Below are positions 17,796-27,839 of a stretch of DNA of 64,000 nucleotides, piece after piece. The DNA is taken from assembly GCA_964433135.1 (NCBI GenBank), contig CAYSQW010000014.1, positions 1-64,000 of the forward strand, in the 5' to 3' direction. Position 1 is the stretch's first letter. Each line of letters starts with the position of its first letter. A program made the translations under genes and the position numbers. The notes beneath the pieces are model-generated. The model was not told the DNA's origin and did no database searches. It saw nothing but the letters and a program-made list of their open reading frames with translations. This DNA is from CAYSQW01 sp964433135 (GTDB lineage: Bacteria > Acidobacteriota > Aminicenantia > Aminicenantales > Aminicenantaceae).

Positions 17796-17919
17796 CCATG
17801 CGCATTGACAATCCAAGTTTGTAATCCCTGACTGGAGAGTAATTGACAGAGCGGACGGTTTTTTTTATCTGTAGATCGGTTTCGAGCACGGTTTCTTTCC
17901 GGATTGCTTTCCGCTTCGG

Positions 17920-20900
17920 ATGCGGGGAGAAGGCCGGGTGAAACGAATGTCGGGAAAACCGGCGATCACCATTCGGGGTGCCGGACAGCATAATCTCAAG
18001 CGGGTGGATCTGGAAATCCCGCTCGGCCTTCTGATCGCCGTAACCGGCGTATCCGGTTCCGGTAAATCTTCACTGGCATTCGACACGCTGTACCGGGAAG
18101 GTCGGCGCCGCTATCTGGAGTCGCTTTCGGTTCGGGCCCGCCAGTTTCTGGGTCACTTGGGGAGACCGGATTTTGAGCGTATCCGCAACCTGCCCGCCGC
18201 GCTGGCCGTCGATCAGCGCTCCGTGGTAAGCAATCCCCGCTCCACGGTGGGCACCATGAGCGAGGTGTACGATCTGCTGCGCCTGCTCTTCGCCCGGGCG
18301 GGGGAACCGGGCTCCCTGGCGAAGCATGTCAAGCTCGAGCGGAGGCTGTTTTCCTTCAACTCCCCGGCCGGAGCCTGTCCGGCCTGCCGGGGTCTCGGCG
18401 TGCAGGATCGTCTGGATCCCGGTCTCCTGGTGGGCGATCCGGAGCGTTCTCTTCGCGAGGGCGCGCTGGTGCTGACCACCAAAAGCGGATACATCGTTTA
18501 TTCCCAGGTCACCATGGATGTTCTGGACCGGGTATGCCGGGCGCATGGTTTCGACGTGGATATCCCCTGGAAGGACCTCAGTGAAGACCAGCGCCGGGTG
18601 GTTCTCTACGGAAGCCGCAAAATCAAGATCCCTTTCGGCAAACACCCTTTGGAATCCCGCCTGCGCTGGAGCGGTATCACCGCCAAGCCCCGCAAGGAGG
18701 GTTATTACTTGGGGGTCATCCCGGTCATGCAGGGAATCCTAGATCGCAAGCGCAATCCCAACATCCTGCGGTTCGTACGCAGCCTGCCCTGCGGAGAATG
18801 CGGGGGGACGCGCCTCCGGCCGGAAGCCGGGGACGTGCGCTTTGCGGGAAGGACCATCTCCGACCTTGCGGATAAGAGTCTGGCCGAACTAAACGAAATC
18901 TTCTCCGCTTCGTCCGCCGGCGGTGAAATGCCGGAAGCCGTCGAGTCCGTCAGGCGGGCTCTGGTCGATAAGACCGGACGTCTCATCCGGTTGGGCCTGG
19001 AGCACCTGGTTCCATCAAGGGCTTCATCCACCCTGTCCGGAGGGGAAGCCCGGCTGATCCGGTTGTGCAATCAGGTGGTGGGTGAGCTTCGGGGGCTGCT
19101 GTACGTGCTGGACGAGCCCACGGTGGGGGTGCACCCGAGGGACACCCGGCTTCTTTTGGAACTGCTGTTCGAGCTCAGGGACAATGGGAATACCGTCCTG
19201 GTCGTGGAGCATGACGAGGATGTGATCCGGGCCGCCGACTGGGTCGTGGATATCGGTCCGGGGGCCTCGGATTCGGGAGGGGAAGTGCTCTACAACGGCC
19301 CGTTTGATCGCTTCCTTGACCCGCGGAAGCCCGGAACCGCTCCCCGCAGCGTGACGCGGGCCTATATGACGGGAGAAAAAACCATTCCGAAACCGGCGTC
19401 CGGCGTCCGGGGATCCGGGGGATGGCTGCGCGTGCATCATATTCATGCACGCAGCCTCCAAGACATCGGCGTCGATTTTCTCCGGGGTGCGGTCAATGCG
19501 GTCACCGGCCCGGCCGGAGCGGGAAAATCCACTCTGGTTCACGATGTGCTGGCGCCCGGCCTGCGGGATCTCAACGCGAAATCTCAACGGCGGCCCGAAT
19601 CACGTTTTAGAGCAAAAATCGAAGGATGGGAAGACATCGGCTCCGTGATAGAAATCGACGCCTCTCCCATCGGACGCACCTCCCGCAGCAATCCCGCCAC
19701 CTATACCGGACTCTTCGATCCCATCCGTTCCTTGTTCGCCGCGCAGACCGATGCGCGCAGGCTGGGGTATACGAAGAGCCGCTTTTCCTTCAACCTCAAG
19801 GGCGGTCGGTGCGAAGCCTGCCGGGGAAACGGGGTTCGCACGATCGGCATGCATTTTTTGGGCTCGGCCGACGTGGAGTGCGCGTCCTGCCGGGGGCGGC
19901 GTTTCAATCCGGAAACCCTGTCCGTCCTCTACCGGGGGAAAAATATCGCCGATGTCCTGGACATGCCGGTGGAGGAGGCGCTGAGGTTCTTTCAGGATCG
20001 TCCCGCCGTCAGCCGCCCGCTGGCGGCAATGGTCGAGTTGGGTCTGGGATATCTTTCACTGGGACGGCCGGCAACGACCCTCTCCGGCGGCGAGGCGCAG
20101 CGGGTCAAGCTGGCAGCCGAACTGAGCCGCCCGGCTTCCGGCCGCGGTCTCTATATCCTCAATGAACCGACGACCGGGCTGCATCCGGCCGACGTCGCAC
20201 TCCTCTCCGCATGTCTGCGGCGGCTGACGGAGCGGGGGCACACCGTCGTGATGATCGAGCACAATCCGGATGTCATTCGAGCGGCGGACCGGGTGATCGA
20301 TTTGGAACCCGCAGCCGGCGGGAAGATCGGGCGGGTGGCGGCTTCCGGAACTCCGGAAGAAGTCGCACGAATCGCCGATTCGCCCACGAGCCCCTATCTG
20401 CGGGCGCGTCGAGAGAGGGAGGCCCTTCCCGTCTCTCGATCCGTTGTGAACCCTCCGGTCACGGCCGGGCCCATCCGGTTCCGGGGCGTTTCCACCCACA
20501 ATCTGCGGGGAATCGATGTGGATTTTCCGCTCAATCGAATGACCGTGGTCACCGGCGTTTCCGGATCCGGGAAATCTTCCCTGGTCACCGATACGGTGTT
20601 CGCGGAAAGCCGGGAGCGCTTTCTGGCGGGACTCTCGACCTATGCGCGTTCCTTTCTCTCAGGGACCCGGAAAGCCGAGTTCGACACGGCGGCCGGATTG
20701 ACTCCCGCCGTATCCATCGGGCGTTCGGCGCCGGCTCGAAATCCTCGCTCCACCGTGGGAACGCTGACCGGCATCCTGGACGACCTTCGTCTGCTGTATT
20801 CGCGTTTCGGGGGCCGGACCTGCCCCGACTGCGGAGAAACGATGTCTGAAAGCCGTTGCGCCGCCTGCGGATTTGAGGGAACTCAGACTCTGACGGCGCG

Positions 20901-22944
20901 TCTCTTTTCCTTCAATCATGAAAAGGGAGCCTGCCCGCGGTGCCGCGGCCTGGGTGTTTTGCGAGTCGTCGATCCGGATCTCCTGATCAGCCACCCCGAG
21001 AGATCGCTTGCAGAGGGGGCCATGTCGGGACACAAGACCGGGCGGTTCTATGGGGATCCCGGTCACCAGTATGTCCATATCCTTCGAGCCGTCGGCCGGG
21101 AAACGGGGATCGATTTCGACAAGCCCTGGAAAGATCTGGACGATCATGCCCGCAAGATCGCGCTCTACGGCGCCGGCGATCAGCGGTGGGCCGCCACCTG
21201 GCGCTACCGGCGCGGGAACCGCAGCGGAACCCATCGTTTCGAATCGGTCTGGCGGGGATTGATTCCCCTGGTCAACGAAGAGTATGCCCGCAAGCACTCC
21301 GACCGGAGGGGACGCGCCATGGAATCCCTGCTCATGGAAAAAACCTGTCCCGCCTGCAAGGGAGGTCGGCTGCGGCCGGAATTCCTGAATGTGCGCGTGG
21401 CCGGGAAAAATATCGCCGATCTACTCGGAATGAGTTCCGGTCGGCTGTCCGAATTTATCGATGGAATATCCGCGCACCCGGAAATCCTCGACTTGGACAA
21501 ACGGTTGGTCGGACCGATGGGTGAACTGTGTTCCGATCTCATGCGCCGGCTGCGGCCGCTTCGGGATCTGGGATTGGAGTATCTTCCTCTCGATCGCCGG
21601 ACCGCTACGCTCTCCGGAGGAGAACTGCGCCGGGTGCGGCTGGCGGCCCAGGTCGGCCTCGAGCTCTACGGCGTGACGTATCTGCTGGATGAACCCACCA
21701 TCGGGCTGCACCCCCGTGATATCCGGCGGCTGCTCCGGGTGCTTCGTGAACTGCGTGACCGGGGGAATACGCTGATCGTGGTCGAACATGATCCCGAAGT
21801 GATCCGTGCCGCCGACCACATCATCGATCTGGGCCCGGGTCCCGGTCCTCAGGGGGGAGAAGTCATGGGATCAGGGCCTCTCGAAGTTTTTCAAAACGGC
21901 GGCGGCCTTACCGCCGAATATCTTCGCGGAGAACACCGTGTCCCGCAACCGGCGGAATACAGGAAGCTCTCACCCGGACTGCGCATTATCGGCGCGTGGA
22001 AAAACAATCTCAGCGGATTCGATCTCGAAATTCCCAGCCGCGGATTGATCGCCGTCACCGGAGTTTCGGGGAGTGGAAAGTCCACGCTCATGATGAATGT
22101 GGTCGCGGCTTCGGCTGAAGCGGGCCGACCCAGGGGTTGCCGGAATATCATGGGTTTGGATCGGTTTGAGCGTGTGTTCCGGGCCGACCAGGCTCCCGTG
22201 AGCACCAGCCCCGTCGGGACGGTGGCCGGGCGGTCGGGGATTTTCGATCCGATTCGGGCGCTGTTTGCGGACACCCCGACGGCTCGCGAACGGGGATGGA
22301 GCAAGGCCCGTTTCGCCCTGTCCGTGAAGGGTGGGCGCTGCGAAACGTGCGGGGGTACCGGTATTCGCCATGTGGAGCTTGATTTCTTATCCGACGTGCG
22401 CCGGCCGTGCGAAGAATGCCATGGACGTCGTTACGCGGCCGATACGCTTACGGTCATGCTTAAAGGACGATCCATCGCGGATGTATTGGATTTAAGCGTG
22501 AGCGAAGCCTTGGGATTTTTCCGGGGCCGTCCCCGGATCGTCGCGCCGTTGAAGGCCGTGGAAGCGGTTGGATTGGGATATCTTAAACTGGGACAGGCTT
22601 CGGGATCGCTATCGGGGGGTGAATCACAGCGCATGAAGCTGGCCGTAGAATTGACCGGCACGCGGAGGGGGACGGCGCTTTATCTCTTCGATGAGCCAAC
22701 CACCGGCCTCCATCTCGAGGATGTGCGGAGACTGCTTTCGCTTTTTCATGATCTTATCGACCGGGGCCACACGTTGATGGTCATTGAGCACCATCCCGAT
22801 GTGCTGCGCAACGCCGATTGGATTATCGATCTTGGTCCGGAGGGCGGAGAGGGAGGCGGCCGGGTCACGGCGCAGGGCAGGCCGGAAGCGTTGGCCGCCG
22901 CGGCGGATACGGCCACCGGAAAGTTTCTGGAATCTTTGATCTGA
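17920..22944 (+). CDS. Double-length UvrA-like ATPase (four NBDs), UvrB-binding domain absent
   Basis: Fused tandem of two UvrA-type proteins (about 1674 residues). Walker A motifs lie at about 43, 530, 879 and 1381. Walker B motifs centre on D398, N748 (ILNEPTTG, Asp replaced by Asn), D1257 and D1591. Signatures are LSGGEARLIRL, LSGGEAQRVKL, LSGGELRRVRL and LSGGESQRMKL. Both halves keep the C-terminal zinc module (CEACRGNG...CASCRGRR; CETCGGTG...CEECHGRR). The segment before RLFSFN, where UvrA normally carries its about 110-residue UvrB-binding domain, is nearly absent in both halves, as in UvrA2/DrrC-type proteins. A DNA-binding or resistance role is therefore likelier than classical excision repair. 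Starts at GTG 17938 or ATG 17947 are equally possible. Confidence 0.9.
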   Translation: MRGEGRVKRMSGKPAITIRGAGQHNLKRVDLEIPLGLLIAVTGVSGSGKSSLAFDTLYREGRRRYLESLSVRARQFLGHLGRPDFERIRNLPAALAVDQRSVVSNPRSTVGTMSEVYDLLRLLFARAGEPGSLAKHVKLERRLFSFNSPAGACPACRGLGVQDRLDPGLLVGDPERSLREGALVLTTKSGYIVYSQVTMDVLDRVCRAHGFDVDIPWKDLSEDQRRVVLYGSRKIKIPFGKHPLESRLRWSGITAKPRKEGYYLGVIPVMQGILDRKRNPNILRFVRSLPCGECGGTRLRPEAGDVRFAGRTISDLADKSLAELNEIFSASSAGGEMPEAVESVRRALVDKTGRLIRLGLEHLVPSRASSTLSGGEARLIRLCNQVVGELRGLLYVLDEPTVGVHPRDTRLLLELLFELRDNGNTVLVVEHDEDVIRAADWVVDIGPGASDSGGEVLYNGPFDRFLDPRKPGTAPRSVTRAYMTGEKTIPKPASGVRGSGGWLRVHHIHARSLQDIGVDFLRGAVNAVTGPAGAGKSTLVHDVLAPGLRDLNAKSQRRPESRFRAKIEGWEDIGSVIEIDASPIGRTSRSNPATYTGLFDPIRSLFAAQTDARRLGYTKSRFSFNLKGGRCEACRGNGVRTIGMHFLGSADVECASCRGRRFNPETLSVLYRGKNIADVLDMPVEEALRFFQDRPAVSRPLAAMVELGLGYLSLGRPATTLSGGEAQRVKLAAELSRPASGRGLYILNEPTTGLHPADVALLSACLRRLTERGHTVVMIEHNPDVIRAADRVIDLEPAAGGKIGRVAASGTPEEVARIADSPTSPYLRARREREALPVSRSVVNPPVTAGPIRFRGVSTHNLRGIDVDFPLNRMTVVTGVSGSGKSSLVTDTVFAESRERFLAGLSTYARSFLSGTRKAEFDTAAGLTPAVSIGRSAPARNPRSTVGTLTGILDDLRLLYSRFGGRTCPDCGETMSESRCAACGFEGTQTLTARLFSFNHEKGACPRCRGLGVLRVVDPDLLISHPERSLAEGAMSGHKTGRFYGDPGHQYVHILRAVGRETGIDFDKPWKDLDDHARKIALYGAGDQRWAATWRYRRGNRSGTHRFESVWRGLIPLVNEEYARKHSDRRGRAMESLLMEKTCPACKGGRLRPEFLNVRVAGKNIADLLGMSSGRLSEFIDGISAHPEILDLDKRLVGPMGELCSDLMRRLRPLRDLGLEYLPLDRRTATLSGGELRRVRLAAQVGLELYGVTYLLDEPTIGLHPRDIRRLLRVLRELRDRGNTLIVVEHDPEVIRAADHIIDLGPGPGPQGGEVMGSGPLEVFQNGGGLTAEYLRGEHRVPQPAEYRKLSPGLRIIGAWKNNLSGFDLEIPSRGLIAVTGVSGSGKSTLMMNVVAASAEAGRPRGCRNIMGLDRFERVFRADQAPVSTSPVGTVAGRSGIFDPIRALFADTPTARERGWSKARFALSVKGGRCETCGGTGIRHVELDFLSDVRRPCEECHGRRYAADTLTVMLKGRSIADVLDLSVSEALGFFRGRPRIVAPLKAVEAVGLGYLKLGQASGSLSGGESQRMKLAVELTGTRRGTALYLFDEPTTGLHLEDVRRLLSLFHDLIDRGHTLMVIEHHPDVLRNADWIIDLGPEGGEGGGRVTAQGRPEALAAAADTATGKFLESLI

Positions 22945-22965
22945 TCCGGATCCTTTTCGTCCCGA

Positions 22966-23967
22966 TCAAACCGCCGTCGATGACGGCGGCGAATTCAAAG
23001 TGTCCGGGAGATCCGACGATGCAGGGACGATATGGGTGCCTTCATCCCCTTCGATGGCGGAAGAGATGTTGTCCGCATTGGTGATGATGGCGGAGCCGCC
23101 GGTTTTTTCGGAGAATTCTATCGAAGCTTCTATCTTTGGTCCCATCGATCCTGCGGGGAACTGGCCTTCCCGCAGATAGCGGTGCGCCTGGTCCGTGGTG
23201 ATCCGGTAAAGGCTTTCCTGTTCCGGCGTGCCGAAGTTGACGCAGACATGGGGAACGCCCGTCAGCAGGAAAAAATGCGTAGCCTTGATCTCGAGAGCGA
23301 TGAGGCAGGCGGTCCGGTCTTTATCGATGACGGCTTCCACCATGTTGAAGGTGTCGTCCGGTTTTCTGATTACCGGGATCCCGCCGCCGCCGCCGGCGAT
23401 GATGATGTGAGCGGTTTTAAAGGCGTCGCGTATGCTCGAGGCCGAGAACACTTTAACCGGAACCGGGGAAGGGACGACCCGGCGGTAACCTCGGCCGGAG
23501 TCTTCGACCAGGTGCCAGGAAGGGAACTCCGACTCGATGGATTCTTTTTCTTGCGCCGAATAAAACGGGCCGATCGGTTTGCTGGGATCGGTGAATGCCG
23601 GGTCATCGGCCCTGACCTCCACTTGGCTCACGAGGGTTAAAACTTCAAAATCGGGAATGTCCCGGTTCAGGGTGTTGATGATCGCCAGCTCCAGCATGGT
23701 GCCGATTTCCGCCTGCGTCAGAGCATCGCACATCGCCAGATCGAGAGGGGGTATGTTTTCCCTGAGACCGGTCAACTGTCGGAGATAGGACATGCCGACC
23801 TGGGGGCCGTTTCCGTGAACGACCACGACGTTGAAATCTTTTTTGACAAGTATTTCAATCAATTCCGCTGCATTGTAAGCCTTGTCCATCTGCCGGTCTA
23901 TCGGGCTTCGCCCGTCTGAGAGGAAGTTTCCACCGATCGCGACCACCGCGGTTTTCCTGTTCTCCAT
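22966..23967 (-). CDS. arcC: Carbamate kinase
   Basis: Amino-acid-kinase fold enzyme (333 residues) interconverting carbamoyl phosphate + ADP and carbamate + ATP in the cytosol. Signatures are VVAIGGNFL at the N-terminus, VVVHGNGPQVGMSYLRQ, the PIGPFYSAQE segment, IIAGGGGGIPVI and the C-terminal GSMGPKIEASIEF. AGGAG lies about 9 nt before the ATG. Arginine deiminase and ornithine carbamoyltransferase genes are not in the window; instead an M20 amidohydrolase gene lies just upstream on the same strand, as in some ureide/amide catabolic clusters. A GC-rich hairpin (CCGCCGT...ACGGCGG, 22971-22989) overlaps its stop. Confidence 0.93.
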   Translation of the reverse strand: MENRKTAVVAIGGNFLSDGRSPIDRQMDKAYNAAELIEILVKKDFNVVVVHGNGPQVGMSYLRQLTGLRENIPPLDLAMCDALTQAEIGTMLELAIINTLNRDIPDFEVLTLVSQVEVRADDPAFTDPSKPIGPFYSAQEKESIESEFPSWHLVEDSGRGYRRVVPSPVPVKVFSASSIRDAFKTAHIIIAGGGGGIPVIRKPDDTFNMVEAVIDKDRTACLIALEIKATHFFLLTGVPHVCVNFGTPEQESLYRITTDQAHRYLREGQFPAGSMGPKIEASIEFSEKTGGSAIITNADNISSAIEGDEGTHIVPASSDLPDTLNSPPSSTAV

Positions 23968-24145
23968 GAGATTAAACTCCTAAACGGTTCGTCAAATGAT
24001 GACTTCCGGATCTTGTCTAAAAATCGAAAAAAAACAGTCTATCATATCAGTCCGGAGAATTCATAGAGATTACTGAAGTTTGATATGCTTTCGGTTTTAC
24101 CTCTTATGGCCGGTATTTTTAAAAGCGGAGGTTGTTTCTTATCTG

Positions 24146-25309
24146 TTACCCGCAGAAATCCAGGATGGCGCGGACCAGAATCCGGGCCGTGACGACGACG
24201 GAATCGAAATCCACGTATTCCTCGGCGGAATGCATTCCTTTTCCACCGGGACCGAAGATGACCGTCGGTATCCCCGCGGCCGCCAGCAGCGCGGAATCCA
24301 GCCAACCGGAGGAGCCGGCGGTGTCCGGCTCTTTCCCGAGGACCTGACGGCAGGCATCCCGCAGGATACGAATGACGGGCTGTTCAGGGCTGACTTCAAG
24401 CGCCGGGCGGCTGAAAAACACCTCGTGGCGGGCTTTGAAATCGGGATCGGAAGCCTGGCTACGGTCGAGGATTGCCTCAAGCTCAAGCGAAAAGGATTGT
24501 GCGTTCTCATCCGGCAGCAGCCGTCGTTCCACGGCTATGCGGCACCGGTCGGGGTAGCTGCTGATCTCGACACCTCCTTTTATCAGGGAGGCATGAGCCG
24601 AGGGGACGCCCAGCAGAGGGTGCGGCTCTCTGGATCCCAGCGCCGTTTCCAGGTGTTCCAACTCGGTCAGGATACGGCCCGCTTTCGCGATGGCGTCTAT
24701 CCCCAGATCGGGGCGGCTGCCGTGCGCCCGCCGGCCGAAAACATCGATCCTGGCCCAGGCATAACCTTTATGGGCGATGACGATATGGAGGCCGGTGGGC
24801 TCGCACACCACGGCGGCGTCGGCGCTGTAATTGTCGACCAGCGCTTCCGTCCCGCGGCTGATGTATTCTTCATCGGCGACGCAGGCGACAAGCACGTCTC
24901 CTTTGAGGGGTGGACCGGATTCGGCGACAGCCAGCACGGCGGCGATCATCGCGGCGAGTCCGCCTTTCATATCCAAGGCTCCGCGGCCGTACACCCGTCC
25001 CTCCCGGTATTCGGGTTGAAACGGTTTGATGGTCATACCTGTCGATCCGACGGTATCCATGTGTCCGTTGAGCAGCAGGACCGGTCCTTCTCCGCTTCCC
25101 CTCAAGCGCCCGACGACATTGGCACGCTGGTTCCCCATATTGTGCAGGTTGACTTCCAGGCCTCCATCAGCCAGGCGCTCGGAGATGAAGCGGGCGATCT
25201 TCAATTCTCCGCTTCCGGAATCCGAAAGAGAAGGATTGACGGATTCGATTCGAATGAGATCGCACAGCAGATCCAGAAGCGATTGTGTCGGGATCGCGGG
25301 TTCTTTCAT
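24146..25309 (-). CDS. M20-family metallo-amidohydrolase (ArgE/DapE/ACY1-like)
   Basis: Zinc-dependent peptidase/deacylase (387 residues). Metal-site motifs are LLNGHMDTVGS (His and downstream Asp), GRGALDMKGGLAAM, VADEEYISRGTEALVD (Glu-Glu catalytic pair) and the C-terminal GPGGKGMHSAEEYVD. The dimerisation domain lies between (RRAHGSRPDLGIDAI). Family members hydrolyse N-acyl amino acids or dipeptides; specificity cannot be read here. It precedes the carbamate kinase by 178 bp on the same strand, which suggests joint use in amide or ureide breakdown. Confidence 0.88.
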   Translation of the reverse strand: MKEPAIPTQSLLDLLCDLIRIESVNPSLSDSGSGELKIARFISERLADGGLEVNLHNMGNQRANVVGRLRGSGEGPVLLLNGHMDTVGSTGMTIKPFQPEYREGRVYGRGALDMKGGLAAMIAAVLAVAESGPPLKGDVLVACVADEEYISRGTEALVDNYSADAAVVCEPTGLHIVIAHKGYAWARIDVFGRRAHGSRPDLGIDAIAKAGRILTELEHLETALGSREPHPLLGVPSAHASLIKGGVEISSYPDRCRIAVERRLLPDENAQSFSLELEAILDRSQASDPDFKARHEVFFSRPALEVSPEQPVIRILRDACRQVLGKEPDTAGSSGWLDSALLAAAGIPTVIFGPGGKGMHSAEEYVDFDSVVVTARILVRAILDFCG

Positions 25310-25463
25310 GGTCGTGCGCGGTTCCTATGTGCCGCCGGTTGATATTATACATGTCTTTTTCCGTGAAATACACTCGATGGGAGAGCTCCATCCCGAAAGC
25401 GGTGGAAATGGGGCGATGGAAGTCTTTATGCGGTGTTTTCTCAGAAGAGCAAAGAGTCCTTGC

Positions 25464-27839
25464 TCATTCATGCCGGAGGGATCGCATCGGATCCGCGTTC
25501 GCCGCTTTCAGTGTATAGAATCCGGTGGCCAGAAGGGCGATGATCAAGGCGGCCAGGCCGGACAGCAGGAAAACCCCAACGCTCAGGTTCGTCTGATATG
25601 CGAAATTCTGAAGCCATTTGTGTACGGCCAGATAAGCCGCCGGCCAGGCGATGAGGTTGGCCAGCAGGATCCATTTGCTGAAATCCTTGGAAAGCAGGCA
25701 GGTGATTTCTATGGGGCGTGCCCCCAAAATCTTGCGGATGCCGATCTCCTTGGTGCGGCGTTCCGAGGTGAATGCCGCCAGTCCGAACAGACCCAGACAA
25801 GCGATGAAAACGGCCAGGGCGGTGAAATAGTTCAGGATGGCTCCGGCCCTGGTTTCTGACCGGTACAAGCGTTCGTACTCCCGGTCGAGAAAGCGATATT
25901 CGAAGGGGGTTCCGGGAAGCACCTCACGCCAGACGCGGCGAATGTGCGTCATGGCGCGGGTGGTGTCGCCTTCGATGCGGACGAGCACAGCCCCATAGTC
26001 GGTATGATCCCGAAGATCGTCCAACATCACGAAAACGTGGGGATGGATCTTTTCGTGAAGGGATTGGAAATGCGAATCTTTCAGGATTCCGATGATCGTT
26101 CCCTTGCGATCTCTCCATGAAAAAGATTTTCCGAGCGGGGATTCCATTCCCATGCGTTTGACGGCCTCCTCATTGAGGATGTAAGCTTGTGTTTTATCGG
26201 TGGGATATTGATGGGAAAAGGTGCGTCCCGCGGCTAACTCGAGGTCCATGGTGTCGGTGTATTCGGCGTCGATGCCGTTGATGATCATATCGATCGATAC
26301 ATCGGGATCTTTGCCGTCCCAGTCGTAGGAGGTCGTCCGGTTCACGATATCGGTGAACAGGTAGGAGGTTGCGGCGACGGACCGGATCTCGGCGCCGCGG
26401 AGGAGTTCGGTTTTAAAGGCGGCGAAGCGTTCGGCTATTTCCTGTTTTACGGGAAGTGTGATGATGTTCTCGGTGCGGAATCCCAGACTCTTGTTCCGGA
26501 TGAAGTGCAGCTGCCTGGAGACGAGGGCCGTGCCGGTGATCAGCATGATAGAAATTGCGAATTGGATGATAACGAGGCATCGTCGAGAAACGGTCCCCGG
26601 TCCCGCCGGCTCGGATTTGGACTTGAGTGAGGCCGCCGGTTTGAAGGCGGAAAGATAGACCGCAGGGTAGATCCCGGCGATCATTCCCGTGACCAGGATA
26701 AGGACCGGGAGTCCCAGGATAAGCCCCGTATCCGGAAGCTCAAGATGGAGATTCTTTCCTGAGAAGCGGTTGAAAGCCGGAAGCAGCAGAAACAGCATAA
26801 AAAGGGCCAGTCCGGTGGCTGTTGCCGTGAACAGCAGGGATTCTCCGAAGAACTGCAGGATCAGTTGGCGGCGTTTCGCGCCCACCGTTTTGCGCAGGCC
26901 GACTTCCCGGGAGCGAAGCGTCGACCTGGCGGTGGAGAGATTTATAAAATTGATGCAGGCACTCAGCAGGATGAAAAATGCGATCAGCGAGAACATGTGA
27001 ACGCTGCGCGAATCTCCCAGATTATAGAGCGGTCGCCGGTAAGGGCGGGCATCCAGGTGGATTTTCTTCAACGGCTGCAGGCGAAACGTGACTCCTTCCT
27101 TGACTTGGGAGGAGTTGTTTTTCAGGGCGATCGCGGTGGCCGCCGGTCCTATGGATTCGATATCGGTTTCGGGTTGGAGCAGGAGGTAGGTCATAAAGTT
27201 GAAGGCGCTCCACGTCCGGCCGAAGGCGGAATGCTCCCGGATGAAGGCGTAAGAGTTGATGTAGTCGAATTTCAAATGCGAGTTGGGAGGGATATCATCG
27301 ATCACTCCGGTTATGGTTGATGTTTTTCCGTCCACCTCCAGAGTTTTTCCCAGCGGATCCGCTTCCCCGAAATATCGGGAGGCCATGCTCTGCGTCACGA
27401 CGATATCGTAGGGACCGGAAAGAGCGGTTTCCGGATTCCCGCGGACGAAGGAAAATGAAAAGATTTGAAAGAATTCCGGATCGGCCAGGATCCCGCCGTC
27501 TTCATAGAAAGCTTTTCCCCCGGTTGAGAATAGTTTTCGGTGCTGTTCCACGATGCGTGCTGCCGCTTTTATCCCGGGAAGCTCTTCTTGGAGCGCGGGA
27601 GCGAGTGGGCCGGGACTCCCCTCGAATCCATCCCAATGGTATTCATCCCAATCGCTGACGACGCGGTAGATGTGATCCCGGTTTTCATGAAACCGGTCGA
27701 AGCTCAATTCGTCTCGCACCCATAACAGGATCAACAGCGCCGCGGCGATTCCCACCGCGAGACCCACGATATTGATGAAGGAAAAAATTTTATGCCTTTT
27801 GAGCTGCCGCCAGGTAATTTTCAATTGATGTATCAGCAT
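25464..27839 (-). CDS. MacB/FtsX-type orphan ABC permease (minus strand)
   Basis: Permease paralogue of 791 residues without prefix domain. Landmarks follow the family order: FINIVGLAVGIAAALLILLWV then DELSFDRFHENRDHIYRVV; SRYFGEADPLGKTLEV; ACINFINLSTARSTLRSREVG; MIAGIYPAVYLSAFKPA; GILKDSHFQSLHEKIHP; FEYRFLDREYERLYRSE; ACLGLFGLAAFTSERRTKEIG; and the ending PMRSLRHE. AGGAGG precedes the ATG. It is the only one of the seven on the minus strand and has no PadR or ATPase neighbour. Confidence 0.9.
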   Translation of the reverse strand: MLIHQLKITWRQLKRHKIFSFINIVGLAVGIAAALLILLWVRDELSFDRFHENRDHIYRVVSDWDEYHWDGFEGSPGPLAPALQEELPGIKAAARIVEQHRKLFSTGGKAFYEDGGILADPEFFQIFSFSFVRGNPETALSGPYDIVVTQSMASRYFGEADPLGKTLEVDGKTSTITGVIDDIPPNSHLKFDYINSYAFIREHSAFGRTWSAFNFMTYLLLQPETDIESIGPAATAIALKNNSSQVKEGVTFRLQPLKKIHLDARPYRRPLYNLGDSRSVHMFSLIAFFILLSACINFINLSTARSTLRSREVGLRKTVGAKRRQLILQFFGESLLFTATATGLALFMLFLLLPAFNRFSGKNLHLELPDTGLILGLPVLILVTGMIAGIYPAVYLSAFKPAASLKSKSEPAGPGTVSRRCLVIIQFAISIMLITGTALVSRQLHFIRNKSLGFRTENIITLPVKQEIAERFAAFKTELLRGAEIRSVAATSYLFTDIVNRTTSYDWDGKDPDVSIDMIINGIDAEYTDTMDLELAAGRTFSHQYPTDKTQAYILNEEAVKRMGMESPLGKSFSWRDRKGTIIGILKDSHFQSLHEKIHPHVFVMLDDLRDHTDYGAVLVRIEGDTTRAMTHIRRVWREVLPGTPFEYRFLDREYERLYRSETRAGAILNYFTALAVFIACLGLFGLAAFTSERRTKEIGIRKILGARPIEITCLLSKDFSKWILLANLIAWPAAYLAVHKWLQNFAYQTNLSVGVFLLSGLAALIIALLATGFYTLKAANADPMRSLRHE

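Noticed and set aside
22971..22989. CCGCCGT/ACGGCGG hairpin between two convergent genes as a bidirectional terminator
   Set aside because: It lies in the last codons of the carbamate kinase gene and is followed by only three T residues; not convincing enough to list as its own feature.
24080..25342. Plus-strand open frame of 420 codons
   Set aside because: Antisense to the M20 amidohydrolase with its intact metal-site motifs.
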